Assembly (NCBI GenBank): GCA_016716835.1
Contig: JADJUW010000001.1
Location: 744,001 to 808,000, forward strand
Direction: 5' to 3'
Length of the DNA: 64,000 nt
Source: Myxococcales bacterium
GTDB taxonomy: Bacteria; Myxococcota_A; Polyangia; Haliangiales; Haliangiaceae
The translations under genes were made by a program, and so were the position numbers. This document shows, piece by piece, positions 29,710 to 37,443 of this stretch (position 1 is its first letter; the number at the start of each line of letters is the position of its first letter). The notes under the pieces were generated by a model, which saw nothing but the letters and a program-made list of their open reading frames with translations, had not been told where the DNA came from and ran no database searches.

Positions 29710-30678
29710 ATGCTTTTTCGTCAGTCCCCACCAAGCTCGACGGTGCCAGGCCGTATGCCGCGGTTGCGCGCGCTTGCTTGCAGCATCATGTTTATGGGCC
29801 TGGTTGCAGGTTCGGCCGGTGGCGCTCTTGCGGGCCCGAGGACCAAGGCCGTTGAAAAGGTCGAAAAATTCCAAGGCGAGCTAGCCCGCGGCCTCCATGT
29901 GCCGGCGCGCGGCAAGCAACTAGGCAAATCCTCCAGGACGATAAAAGCGAGCTTGGGCGAGCTGCCGGTATATTTGCGAATTCCGTTTCGCGGCGTCGCG
30001 CATGGCATTCGCTTGCATACGGCGGCCCTGATTCTTGCGCACGAGCTTGGGCACCCAGATATGGTGCCGAAGGTGGCGGCAGGCACGGCGCCCACCTCTT
30101 ATGAAGTCGCTCGCAGCGATAAGGTAAAGGTCATCGACGCCGGGAAGCCGCTCATGGTCGTAAATAGCGCCCCCGAGGGCTTCCAGCCCTTTGACGCGCT
30201 CGGCACGAGCAGCGCACTGGCCGCCGTATCGCAGGAAATGCGGGTCACCGGCGCCTTGATGCATGTCTTAACCAGGCAGCTAGACGGCAACGCGGGGAGC
30301 ACCCTGATTCGTCCCGCCGACGGTGCGCTGGTGCTCATCGATCACGATGTCACGTTTGGCACGCCTCACACCACCAAGCACATGGGCTCGATTTTTTTTC
30401 CAAATGATCCCAAAGGAAATTTAGCCTTCGATCCCAACAAGGTCCAATCCTTCGCTGACCTCCCGGCCCCCGCGCAAGCGCTGGTAACCAAGCTGGCGAG
30501 CATGCCAATCGCCGACGTCGCGTCACGCTACGGGCTGAACGCCAAGGAGTCCGCGGTGCTGGTCGAGATGGCTACGTTAGTAAAAGATCGCGGATTAGTC
30601 GGAGCGATAGGCGCGCTGCGAGCCCAGCATGCGGGTTCCTACGTCGAAAAAAGCGCTCAGAAGAAAATGGTTTGGTGA
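29710..30678 (+). CDS. Secreted kinase-like protein (PI3/4-kinase/HipA-like), altered catalytic loop
   Basis: About 322 residues. The signal peptide core is LRALACSIMFMGLVAGSAGG; the ATG at 29710 fits the promoter spacing, and 29755 is an alternative that shortens the n-region. Later the protein matches the two catalytic elements seen clearly in the gene at 34371: QLDGNAGSTLIRPADGALVLIDHDVTFG aligns with GDRHPGNFLV...LVAIDHSHNTF. The catalytic Asp and the metal-binding IDH Asp are present, but the Asn expected in DRHxxN is Ser and the His is Asn, so it may bind rather than transfer phosphate. It is the first gene of a five-gene rightward operon; the next start is 3 bases after its stop. Function unknown. 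Confidence 0.6.
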   Translation: MLFRQSPPSSTVPGRMPRLRALACSIMFMGLVAGSAGGALAGPRTKAVEKVEKFQGELARGLHVPARGKQLGKSSRTIKASLGELPVYLRIPFRGVAHGIRLHTAALILAHELGHPDMVPKVAAGTAPTSYEVARSDKVKVIDAGKPLMVVNSAPEGFQPFDALGTSSALAAVSQEMRVTGALMHVLTRQLDGNAGSTLIRPADGALVLIDHDVTFGTPHTTKHMGSIFFPNDPKGNLAFDPNKVQSFADLPAPAQALVTKLASMPIADVASRYGLNAKESAVLVEMATLVKDRGLVGAIGALRAQHAGSYVEKSAQKKMVW

Positions 30679-30681
30679 GCT

Positions 30682-31587
30682 ATGAAGACCCATCGACATA
30701 AACTCTTGCTCCTCACGGTTACGGCCTTGTTGGCCAGTTTTGCCAGCCACACAGCTGCGGCGCCGCTACGCAGGCCTTCATCGGCGGCCGTCAAAGGCAA
30801 GGCGGCTGCCGCCCGGGTTACCGTGCGCAATCTCTTGGTCAAGGTCCATGCTGCCCGCCATATTGATGCGCTGCCGAAGATTGAGCACCTCTCGCCAGAG
30901 CATTATCGCGACGTCAAGGCCGCCACCTTGTTCTTGCTAAAGACGTATTCGCCTAGCCAGCACTACTTCGTAACGCTGGGGCGCTCGCCGATGGCGCTCG
31001 CCGCGTTTATGGAAAATTTGGATCCTACGCTGTCAACGACCTTTCCGGCCAGCGATCTCCGCTTGGTCGAGAAGGAAGGCATCCCTCAACATCTTGCGCA
31101 GGCGCAGCCGGCATATGACGCGCATTTCGAAAAATACCTCCCCGCCGACGTCGTCACTGGCGCCAAGGGCCAGGCGATCGTGCTCATCGACCGCTCGCGC
31201 CGAGGCTCGGGAAAATCGTTGCTCTTCTTGAAGGGCGTCCTCGAAAACTATCTGGCGCGGAAAGGCTCGACCGTAAAAGTCAAGGCCGTCGGGTTTTCCG
31301 ATGGGCCGCTCATCGCTGGCGTCGAGTACGTGAACACGGGGGCGTTCCCGAATGTGTTTCTCTATAGCCAAGGCCACTTCGACGGCGACGAATGGGTGGG
31401 GCAAATTCAAGGTCGCCGCAGCCCAGTCCAGATTGACGATAAGTTTTTCGGCAAGCATCGCATCGGCACCAATAACGTGGGCGAAGAATTTACCAATCCG
31501 ATCTACGGCGAATTCAAGGATGGGCTGCGCGAACTCATGCAAGACGATGCCGACCTCGACGCCGAACTCGGGAAGATTACAAACTAA
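30682..31587 (+). CDS. Secreted phosphoribosyltransferase-like protein
   Basis: 301 residues with a Sec signal peptide (KLLLLTVTALLASFASHTAAA). The domain (about 75-260) follows the pattern of the other cluster members: YRDVKAATLFLLKTYSPSQHYFVTLGRSPMALAAFM (pyrophosphate-loop-like), FPASDLR, a helix ending FEKYLPADVV, then QAIVLIDRSRRGSGKSLLFL in place of the PRPP loop. Here a Lys-containing GSGKS replaces the Thr-Gly-rich end, giving a superficial P-loop look; a true Walker A is not claimed. The C-terminus is acidic. It is coupled to the kinase-like gene upstream. Confidence 0.65.
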   Translation: MKTHRHKLLLLTVTALLASFASHTAAAPLRRPSSAAVKGKAAAARVTVRNLLVKVHAARHIDALPKIEHLSPEHYRDVKAATLFLLKTYSPSQHYFVTLGRSPMALAAFMENLDPTLSTTFPASDLRLVEKEGIPQHLAQAQPAYDAHFEKYLPADVVTGAKGQAIVLIDRSRRGSGKSLLFLKGVLENYLARKGSTVKVKAVGFSDGPLIAGVEYVNTGAFPNVFLYSQGHFDGDEWVGQIQGRRSPVQIDDKFFGKHRIGTNNVGEEFTNPIYGEFKDGLRELMQDDADLDAELGKITN

Positions 31588-31620
31588 TTAGATCTGCCCT
31601 GCATGCCCAATGAGAACCCC

Positions 31621-32568
31621 ATGAAATCACTAACCCGCTCCATCTCCGCCAACGCCTGGTGTCAGCAGCTCGCCGCCGCGGTTTTGGTGTTTGGGCTGTT
31701 TGGCGCGCTGGCATCGGCGGGCAACCTTTCAGCGCCGCAACGCGCCGTTATCTTGGGCCGCGGGGCGGACGCCTTGCAGAAGTCCAAGCAAAGGGTTGAA
31801 AAACGCAAGGACGTCTATGCGCAGCAAGCGAAGCGGCGAGACGTTAGCTTCCTTTCTCTGGGAGGCGCCGCTGCCTCCACCACGATGGCGCGGTTCAAGG
31901 GGGGCGCCGACGGCAAGCGCTATCGCTTAGTGCTGCGTCAACCCCGCCGAGGTGCGGCGTGGGGCGTCGCCGCCAACGACACCATCTTACTCTTGGCCGA
32001 ACAGTTGGGCGGGCACGTTCAGGTGCCAGGCGCCATCGTCGCCGACGTGGCGACTCCTGCCTCTCAGGACGTGGCGCAACCGTACATGCTCATGAGCGCG
32101 GTTAGCTCGGACGCCATGTCGGCGGACAAGGCGTCAAGCCGTTGGCTGGGCCGCGTCAGCGAGAATACACGCATCTCCGCCGCCGTGATCGACTTGCTCG
32201 TTGATCATCATGACCGCAAGCTTTCTAACGTCATGGTCACGGAACAGGGCGAGGTATCTCTTGTCGATCCTGATTCGGTCTTCGGCGCCAAAAGCAGCGC
32301 CTACCGCTCTTCTTTTTTTCCCGGCGAGCGCCTCGGGTATTCGTCACAGATGACGTCGGCCAAGGACCTGCCCTGGCAGGCGAGAGACTTGATCGACGCG
32401 CTAACGTCGGCAACCGTTGCGGAGATCCAAGGCACGTACGGCATTTCTGCTGAACAAGCGCTTGGCATGCAGCAACGCGCCAAGCTGGTGCAGGACCACG
32501 GCCTTACCTCCGCCATCGCTCGTCATGTCGCGACGCTCAAGACCAAACGCGACACGTCCCGCGACTAA
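31621..32568 (+). CDS. Secreted kinase-like protein (PI3/4-kinase/HipA-like)
   Basis: About 315 residues; a start at 31603 would add six. The signal peptide core is LAAAVLVFGLFGALASAG. Catalytic elements: LLVDHHDRKLSNVMVTEQGEVSLVDPDSVFG, in which the Asp of DRK, the Asn of SNV and the Asp of VDPD match the DRHxxN ... ID pattern of PI3/4-kinase and HipA-type folds. The upstream region has the RYRLVLRQPRRG strand that could hold the ATP-binding basic residue and VQVPGAIVADV. The C-terminal part (YGISAEQALGMQQRAKLVQDHGLTSAIARHV) parallels that of the first kinase-like gene (YGLNAKESAVLVEMATLVKDRGLVGAIGAL), so the two are paralogues. Substrate unknown. Confidence 0.6.
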   Translation: MKSLTRSISANAWCQQLAAAVLVFGLFGALASAGNLSAPQRAVILGRGADALQKSKQRVEKRKDVYAQQAKRRDVSFLSLGGAAASTTMARFKGGADGKRYRLVLRQPRRGAAWGVAANDTILLLAEQLGGHVQVPGAIVADVATPASQDVAQPYMLMSAVSSDAMSADKASSRWLGRVSENTRISAAVIDLLVDHHDRKLSNVMVTEQGEVSLVDPDSVFGAKSSAYRSSFFPGERLGYSSQMTSAKDLPWQARDLIDALTSATVAEIQGTYGISAEQALGMQQRAKLVQDHGLTSAIARHVATLKTKRDTSRD

Positions 32569-32596
32569 ATCCTAGCCGGCAACATCAAGGACCACC

Positions 32597-34351
32597 ATGA
32601 AACGTACCCGCCTCACAAACCAGCAACTCAAGCGACCACAAAGTCGTGCCTCCGCCGCGCCGCGCCACGCGCATGGGCCCATGGCGCTCTTGATTGCCTT
32701 TTGTCTTGCGCTAAGCGCCTGGACGGCGCCGTTCGCGCAGGCCGGTGCCCGCGCAAAACCGGTGCTAAGGCGCCCCGTAAAAGCCGCCGCACCACCCAAT
32801 AATGCTTTCGCCGCAGGCAAGTTCGGAGGCGCCGGCGCCTACGCACAGGTTAGGTCCGCGGCCATGGATATCATGAAGCGATTTCCGCCCGGCGAAACCG
32901 TTTACATTGGTGTCGGCCGTTCACCCTCCAGCGTGATGGCGTATCTCAAGGCCGCGGGTGGCGGCGGCGACGACGACGACTTTGGCGCGGTTGACTTTCC
33001 GGTGAGTGGGTTGGGCCACAATGGTTCTAGGCAAAGCACCATCGACGCTTCGTGGCCGGCCTATCAAGAGCTCTTCAGGGAGTTCCTTCCCGTCAAGCAA
33101 GTCAAAGGGGCCAAGCGGCTTCTCCTCATCGATCTGACGTCGGGCGTCTCGACCGAGAATTTTCGCTACGCGGTGCGCAGGTTCCTGCATGAGGAAGGGA
33201 TCAACGGCATTGAAATCGAGACCTTTTCGCTCGTGGCCACCGCCGCCAAAGGGGAGCCAAATACAGTAGCATCTCCATTCGTATTCCGCGGCGCGCGGGT
33301 CGACCATGTGGTGACCCATGGCGTCAATGGCTACGCATTTGGCAAAGAAAATGTTGCCGTGTTCGCCACCGGCAACGTTGCAGGCGCCAACACGCCAACC
33401 CGACTTAGGCAGCTGGTAAATCCCGACCGCGTAATCCTTGAAGCCGCCATTCGAGAGAACCTGGGCGCGGATGCGGAATGGTTGAAGTTCCTCGAGCAAG
33501 TATTTCCTCATCTGCTGGACCCCGCGGCCGCCGAGGCGCAAGCCAAGCCCGTAGTTGCCGCCCCGCAGCCCGCGGTTGCCGCCAACCCCGCGACGAAGGT
33601 TAAATTCCACAAGTTCGCGGGCCGCGGCCAACCGGACGCCGGCCGCAAAATGGCGTGGGTCGATCCAGAAACCAATCAAGCGTACGACTATTTGTCTAGG
33701 GCCGAGTACGAGGAGCTTCGCGACCTATCGCTACTACTACCCAAGACCTACGCGCCCAAGAAGGCATACTTTCTCGGCGTCGGCCGGTCGGTAGCAGCGC
33801 CAGCAGCATTTCTCGCGCGCCTGGGCGAAAACGTCGCGGGCTACCTACCGATCGATGGGCTCTCGACCTACGTGGAACGGGGCAAACCACTTTCAGCCAA
33901 TGACCTTAAAGCATTCAACGAGACCTTCGACGCGTTTATCCCCGCCGAGGCGCTTGAAGGCAATCGCGACGTCGTGCTGTTCCAAAAGATTAGCTCGGGC
34001 GGGAGCCTGCTCTTGCTTAAGCCTGTGGTCGAAGCTTGGCTGAAGAGCAAGGGGCGCACCAATAAGGTTTTGATCGCCGGGATAACAGAAGCCGCGGGCC
34101 AGCAGGCGGGCTTTGACGCGCTGCTTTTGTCGACGACGAAAACGCTTCAAGAGCTTGGCACGCGCAAATACAACGGCATTGCGCCGTATGGCAAGTTCCG
34201 TCCAGGCAGCTCAAAGAATACCGACGCCGACACGCCGTATGATCTGCAGTCCAAGCAAGCCAAGCCAACGTCGGTCGAATACAAGACGTTCGCCGCCGAG
34301 CTCGGCAAGCGCATGGTCAATGACCCCGCGCTGGTGACCTTGAAATTTTAG
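32597..34351 (+). CDS. Secreted protein with two phosphoribosyltransferase-like domains
   Basis: 584 residues; the signal-peptide core is MALLIAFCLALSAWTAPFAQAG. Domain A (about 75-260): ETVYIGVGRSPSSVMAYL, VDFPVSGLGHNG, FREFLPVKQV and RLLLIDLTSGVSTENFR. Domain B (about 365-560): KAYFLGVGRSVAAPAAFLARLG, YLPIDGLSTYV, FIPAEALEGNRDVVLFQKISSGGSLLLLKPV and a C-terminal APYGKFRPGSS motif. In domain B the acidic residues of the PRPP loop are replaced by Gln-Lys, so catalysis of the standard type is doubtful; domain A keeps one Asp. Domain B is a close relative of the C-terminal domain of the next gene (LIGVGRSAAPMASFLELLG ... YLPIDGLSRYV ... VVLFQKSDSGDSLRLLKPV), indicating recent duplication. Same operon. 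Confidence 0.68.
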   Translation: MKRTRLTNQQLKRPQSRASAAPRHAHGPMALLIAFCLALSAWTAPFAQAGARAKPVLRRPVKAAAPPNNAFAAGKFGGAGAYAQVRSAAMDIMKRFPPGETVYIGVGRSPSSVMAYLKAAGGGGDDDDFGAVDFPVSGLGHNGSRQSTIDASWPAYQELFREFLPVKQVKGAKRLLLIDLTSGVSTENFRYAVRRFLHEEGINGIEIETFSLVATAAKGEPNTVASPFVFRGARVDHVVTHGVNGYAFGKENVAVFATGNVAGANTPTRLRQLVNPDRVILEAAIRENLGADAEWLKFLEQVFPHLLDPAAAEAQAKPVVAAPQPAVAANPATKVKFHKFAGRGQPDAGRKMAWVDPETNQAYDYLSRAEYEELRDLSLLLPKTYAPKKAYFLGVGRSVAAPAAFLARLGENVAGYLPIDGLSTYVERGKPLSANDLKAFNETFDAFIPAEALEGNRDVVLFQKISSGGSLLLLKPVVEAWLKSKGRTNKVLIAGITEAAGQQAGFDALLLSTTKTLQELGTRKYNGIAPYGKFRPGSSKNTDADTPYDLQSKQAKPTSVEYKTFAAELGKRMVNDPALVTLKF

Positions 34352-34370
34352 CCCATCTGGAAGCATCAAT

Positions 34371-36020
34371 ATGAAACTCCGAACGCCCTTACAAATCGCA
34401 GCCCTGCTGGTGGCCCTGGTTCAGGGGGCGCCACGCGTGCAAGCCGGGCCGTGGGCGTCGTCCGCGCCTAAGATAAGGAAGTCGCCGCAAAGCAATCCGA
34501 GAAATGTTGGCCGCGGCGCCACTAGTCCTAAATTCGTCGACCTGGCGGGTGGGATGAGGGGCGTGCTCAAATCGTCGTTTGATCACGCCAAAAAACTGAC
34601 GGGCGGACATGAGGTTGCGGCCTATGCGCTTAGCATGGCCACGGGATTTGATCTCGTGCCGCCCACGACCAAGCTCGAAGGCAACAACACGTTACAACTC
34701 TTTGTCGACGGTGTTGATGGGGGCCGGACGGCCTCAGCTGAGGAATACCAACTGCTGTTGGTATTTGATTATCTCATCAATAACGGAGATCGTCATCCGG
34801 GCAATTTTTTGGTCACCAAGGCGGATAATCGCTTGGTGGCGATCGATCACAGCCACAATACGTTTCCCGCGGCCGGCAAGGGAGCGCCCCCCCCAAAGTT
34901 CGGTACCTATAACACGCGCACGGGGATTACGGTGAATCGCACGCTTTCCCCGAAAAACGCCACGTTGATCAAGAACATCAATCCGCGTCGGGTGGCGCGT
35001 TCGCTGCGGGCGTCAGGCTTGAGCACCGACCAAATTCGCAGCGTCTTGCTGCGTCTCGATGCCATCCAAGCGTACGCGCTTAACCCTGCGGCGGATGGCG
35101 TCGCCAACCTGGTCGCGGTGGAAGCAATTTTGGACGCAGCGGTGCCGGTGGCGGCAAACGTTGCGGCACCAGTGCCGGCACGCGTCGCGGCTGCCCCGGC
35201 GCCGCAAGTGCGACCGCTAGCGCCGGTTGGCGGCCCTCCAAACGTCAAGCTCGCGCAATTCGTAGGCAAAGGAGAGCTCGGGCGGGACGGCGCGTCGTTT
35301 GAACTCGTAGACCCAGAAACTAAGCTTTCACACCAATACCTCTCTAAACCGCAGTACGGCGAGCTGCGCGATGTTTCGTTGGCGATAGCCAAAAAATACT
35401 CGCATACGCAAGCCTACCTCATTGGGGTCGGCCGCTCGGCGGCGCCGATGGCCTCCTTCCTCGAGTTGCTAGGTAGCAACGTCGCGGGCTACCTGCCAAT
35501 CGATGGGCTATCGAGGTATGTCGAGGGTGGCAAGGTGAAACCACTTTCGGCCGCGCAGCTGCAAGCCTTCGACGAGGTATTTGAAGCTTTTATTCCGCCC
35601 GACGCCTTACGCGGCAATCGCGACGTCGTCCTATTTCAGAAGTCAGACTCGGGGGACAGCTTGCGCTTGCTGAAGCCGGTGCTGCAGCGATGGATGGCCG
35701 CCAAGGGCTACGGCAACCAAATCAAGATCGTAGGCATGACCACCGCCGACAAGCAGGGGCCGCAAGCTGGCCTGGATGATGTCATGGTGTTCTCGAGCGC
35801 CACGTTCGGTGAGATAGGCACGCGGTCGTTCAATCTCATCGCACCCTATGAAAAATTTCGACCTGGCAGCTCCAAAAACGGTCCGAACGATTTGCCATAT
35901 GACCTAAATCGGCGCCCTAAGCCCCCCGCGGCTAACGCCAAGCTGTTCCGCGCGTCACTGAAACATCGGATGGACGCTGACGCTGCGCTTGCCCAGTGGG
36001 CCCAGGGCGCGCAACGTTAG
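34371..36020 (+). CDS. Secreted fusion: kinase-like domain plus phosphoribosyltransferase-like domain
   Basis: 549 residues with a Sec signal peptide (LQIAALLVALVQGAPRVQAG). The N-terminal domain (about 50-240) is the clearest PI3/4-kinase/HipA-like unit in the cluster: HEVAAYALSMATGFDLVPPTT, LQLFVDGVDGG, DYLINNGDRHPGNFLV and LVAIDHSHNTFP; the catalytic Asp, Asn and metal-binding Asp are all present. An Ala/Pro linker follows (about 255-290), then a PRTase-like domain (about 295-530) with AYLIGVGRSAAPMASFLELLG, YLPIDGLSRYV, VVLFQKSDSGDSLRLL and APYEKFRPGSS. The fusion shows that kinase-like and PRTase-like domains in this locus work in one pathway. It is the last gene of the rightward operon. 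Confidence 0.7.
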   Translation: MKLRTPLQIAALLVALVQGAPRVQAGPWASSAPKIRKSPQSNPRNVGRGATSPKFVDLAGGMRGVLKSSFDHAKKLTGGHEVAAYALSMATGFDLVPPTTKLEGNNTLQLFVDGVDGGRTASAEEYQLLLVFDYLINNGDRHPGNFLVTKADNRLVAIDHSHNTFPAAGKGAPPPKFGTYNTRTGITVNRTLSPKNATLIKNINPRRVARSLRASGLSTDQIRSVLLRLDAIQAYALNPAADGVANLVAVEAILDAAVPVAANVAAPVPARVAAAPAPQVRPLAPVGGPPNVKLAQFVGKGELGRDGASFELVDPETKLSHQYLSKPQYGELRDVSLAIAKKYSHTQAYLIGVGRSAAPMASFLELLGSNVAGYLPIDGLSRYVEGGKVKPLSAAQLQAFDEVFEAFIPPDALRGNRDVVLFQKSDSGDSLRLLKPVLQRWMAAKGYGNQIKIVGMTTADKQGPQAGLDDVMVFSSATFGEIGTRSFNLIAPYEKFRPGSSKNGPNDLPYDLNRRPKPPAANAKLFRASLKHRMDADAALAQWAQGAQR

Positions 36021-36024
36021 CTTT

Positions 36025-36041
36025 ACGCCCCGTGTGGGCGT
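36025..36041 (+). terminator. Hairpin just after the rightward operon
   Basis: ACGCCC and GGGCGT form a perfect 6-bp stem with a 5-base loop, starting five bases after the stop codon. No U tract follows, so it is at best a weak intrinsic terminator. Confidence 0.35.
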
Positions 36042-36112
36042 CGCGATGTGCTCGCAAACGCCGCGTCGTCACGTCACCCCTGGCGCCGCTGATGCGCTAG
36101 CATGTCGGTGAC

Positions 36113-36376
36113 ATGGTACACGGCGATGACGATGAGGTTCGCGATGAATCGGGCCATCTGCTGCGTGAGTTGCACGGCGTCACCTTGCTGCAGATCGTGC
36201 AATATTTGGTTTTGCGCCTCGGCTTTGCGGGGCTGGCGGCCCGCGTGCCGATCAACTGCTTCGCCGTCAATCCGTCGATTCAGTCGACAGTGAAGTTCCT
36301 CCGCCGCACGCCTTGGGCGCGCAGCCAGATCGAGGCGCTCTACGTCGAGCTGCGCACCAACGAGCTGCGCACGTAA
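36113..36376 (+). CDS. VF530-like DNA-binding protein (DUF2132)
   Basis: 87 residues. It matches the small VF530/DUF2132 family: LHGVTLLQIVQYLVLRLGFAGLAARVPI, then NCFAVNPSIQSTVKFLRRTPWARSQIEALYVEL. The family is annotated as DNA-binding from the structure of the Vibrio fischeri member; its role is unknown. The N-terminal HGDDDEVRDESGH extension is acidic. The start at the ATG at 36113 covers the whole family. It stands alone between the secreted cluster and a convergent transpeptidase gene. Confidence 0.85.
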   Translation: MVHGDDDEVRDESGHLLRELHGVTLLQIVQYLVLRLGFAGLAARVPINCFAVNPSIQSTVKFLRRTPWARSQIEALYVELRTNELRT

Positions 36377-36387
36377 AGCGACGAGCC

Positions 36388-37401
36388 TTAACGCAAGCGC
36401 GCGGCAAGCCGTGCAAACGCTGGCGCGGCGATTTCGCCGCCGGCATAGCCATCGGCGGTGGTTTCGACCGCGACGACGATGATGTATTTCGCTTTGTCGG
36501 CCGGAAAGGCGCCGACAAAGTGCCCCATCGCGGCGCCTGGCGTCGTGCCGCGAGCCGTGCCGGTTTTGCCGATGACCGTCATCCCTGGGACGGCAGCCAG
36601 CCTGCCGGTGCCGCCATCTTGTTCAGTCGGCGCGCGAAGCCACTGGCGCAACAAGGTCGCCTGCGCGTTCGAAAGCAGGCCGTCCCGTTGATGCAGCACG
36701 GCGGCAAAGGCCTTCGCCACGCTGACCGCGTCGACGACGCCATCGGGCGCCGAGCCGGCGGCAAACCTCGCGAACTCGCCCACGGACATCGCCGAGATAT
36801 TTGGTAGCTCGCGCATGAAGCCCAGGCGCGACCACATGGCCGCGGCTTGCGCCTTGTCAAGCCGCTGCGCGATTTGCGCCGCACCAACGTTTGAGGAAAA
36901 ACCTAGGACCTCGCTCGGCGACATGGGCTGGTGGGCCATGCCATCTTTGAGCACCACGCCGCCAAGGCGCAACGTGCCGCGTTTGCCGTCAAAACGATCG
37001 TTGGCGGCGAGCTTGCCCTGCGCGAGCGCGGCGGCGACGGTGAACACCTTCATCACCGAGCCAGGGCGATAGCGCGCATCGGCGGCGCCAAGCGTGCCGC
37101 CAACCATCCCGACGCTGGCGACCACTTGCTGCGTCGCCACGTCGTAGATGACGATATTGTTCCAGATGTGGCCGGCGGCCGTCGCGAGCGCGCGCGATTC
37201 TTGCTCGGCCAGGGCACGCACGTCGATGGCGGTTGGTGCCGGAGCCGGCGAGGTAGCGGGTTGGGCGCGCGGCGTTGGCGGAGCCGGTGCGTGCGTGACG
37301 GCCGTTGGGGCGTTCGCCTTGTCGTTACATGCCGGCGCGAGCGCGGCAGCGGTCGCGACCAGGCACATCAGGGTGGGGAGTGTCTTACCATGGTGGTTCA
37401 T
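36388..37401 (-). CDS. Lipoprotein with penicillin-binding transpeptidase domain
   Basis: 337 residues from the ATG at 37401. Lipoprotein signal (LVATAAALAPAC), an Ala/Pro linker to about 58, then a stand-alone transpeptidase domain: GSVMKVFT with the active Ser115 and Lys118, SSN (169-171), and GKTGTA. It lacks the glycosyltransferase or dimerisation parts of FtsI/PBP2, so it resembles class D-type or minimal class B enzymes. It could cross-link peptidoglycan at the outer membrane or act as a beta-lactam-interacting protein. It converges with the VF530 gene. Confidence 0.8.
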   Translation of the reverse strand: MNHHGKTLPTLMCLVATAAALAPACNDKANAPTAVTHAPAPPTPRAQPATSPAPAPTAIDVRALAEQESRALATAAGHIWNNIVIYDVATQQVVASVGMVGGTLGAADARYRPGSVMKVFTVAAALAQGKLAANDRFDGKRGTLRLGGVVLKDGMAHQPMSPSEVLGFSSNVGAAQIAQRLDKAQAAAMWSRLGFMRELPNISAMSVGEFARFAAGSAPDGVVDAVSVAKAFAAVLHQRDGLLSNAQATLLRQWLRAPTEQDGGTGRLAAVPGMTVIGKTGTARGTTPGAAMGHFVGAFPADKAKYIIVVAVETTADGYAGGEIAAPAFARLAARLR

Positions 37402-37443
37402 AACGCAACCCAACGCTAACATGCCGCCATTATTCCGACAGCC

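Noticed and set aside
31195..31220. GSGKS in gene 30682 as a Walker A motif.
   Set aside because: It sits where the PRPP loop lies in related proteins of the cluster, and no Walker B or other NTPase element was seen.
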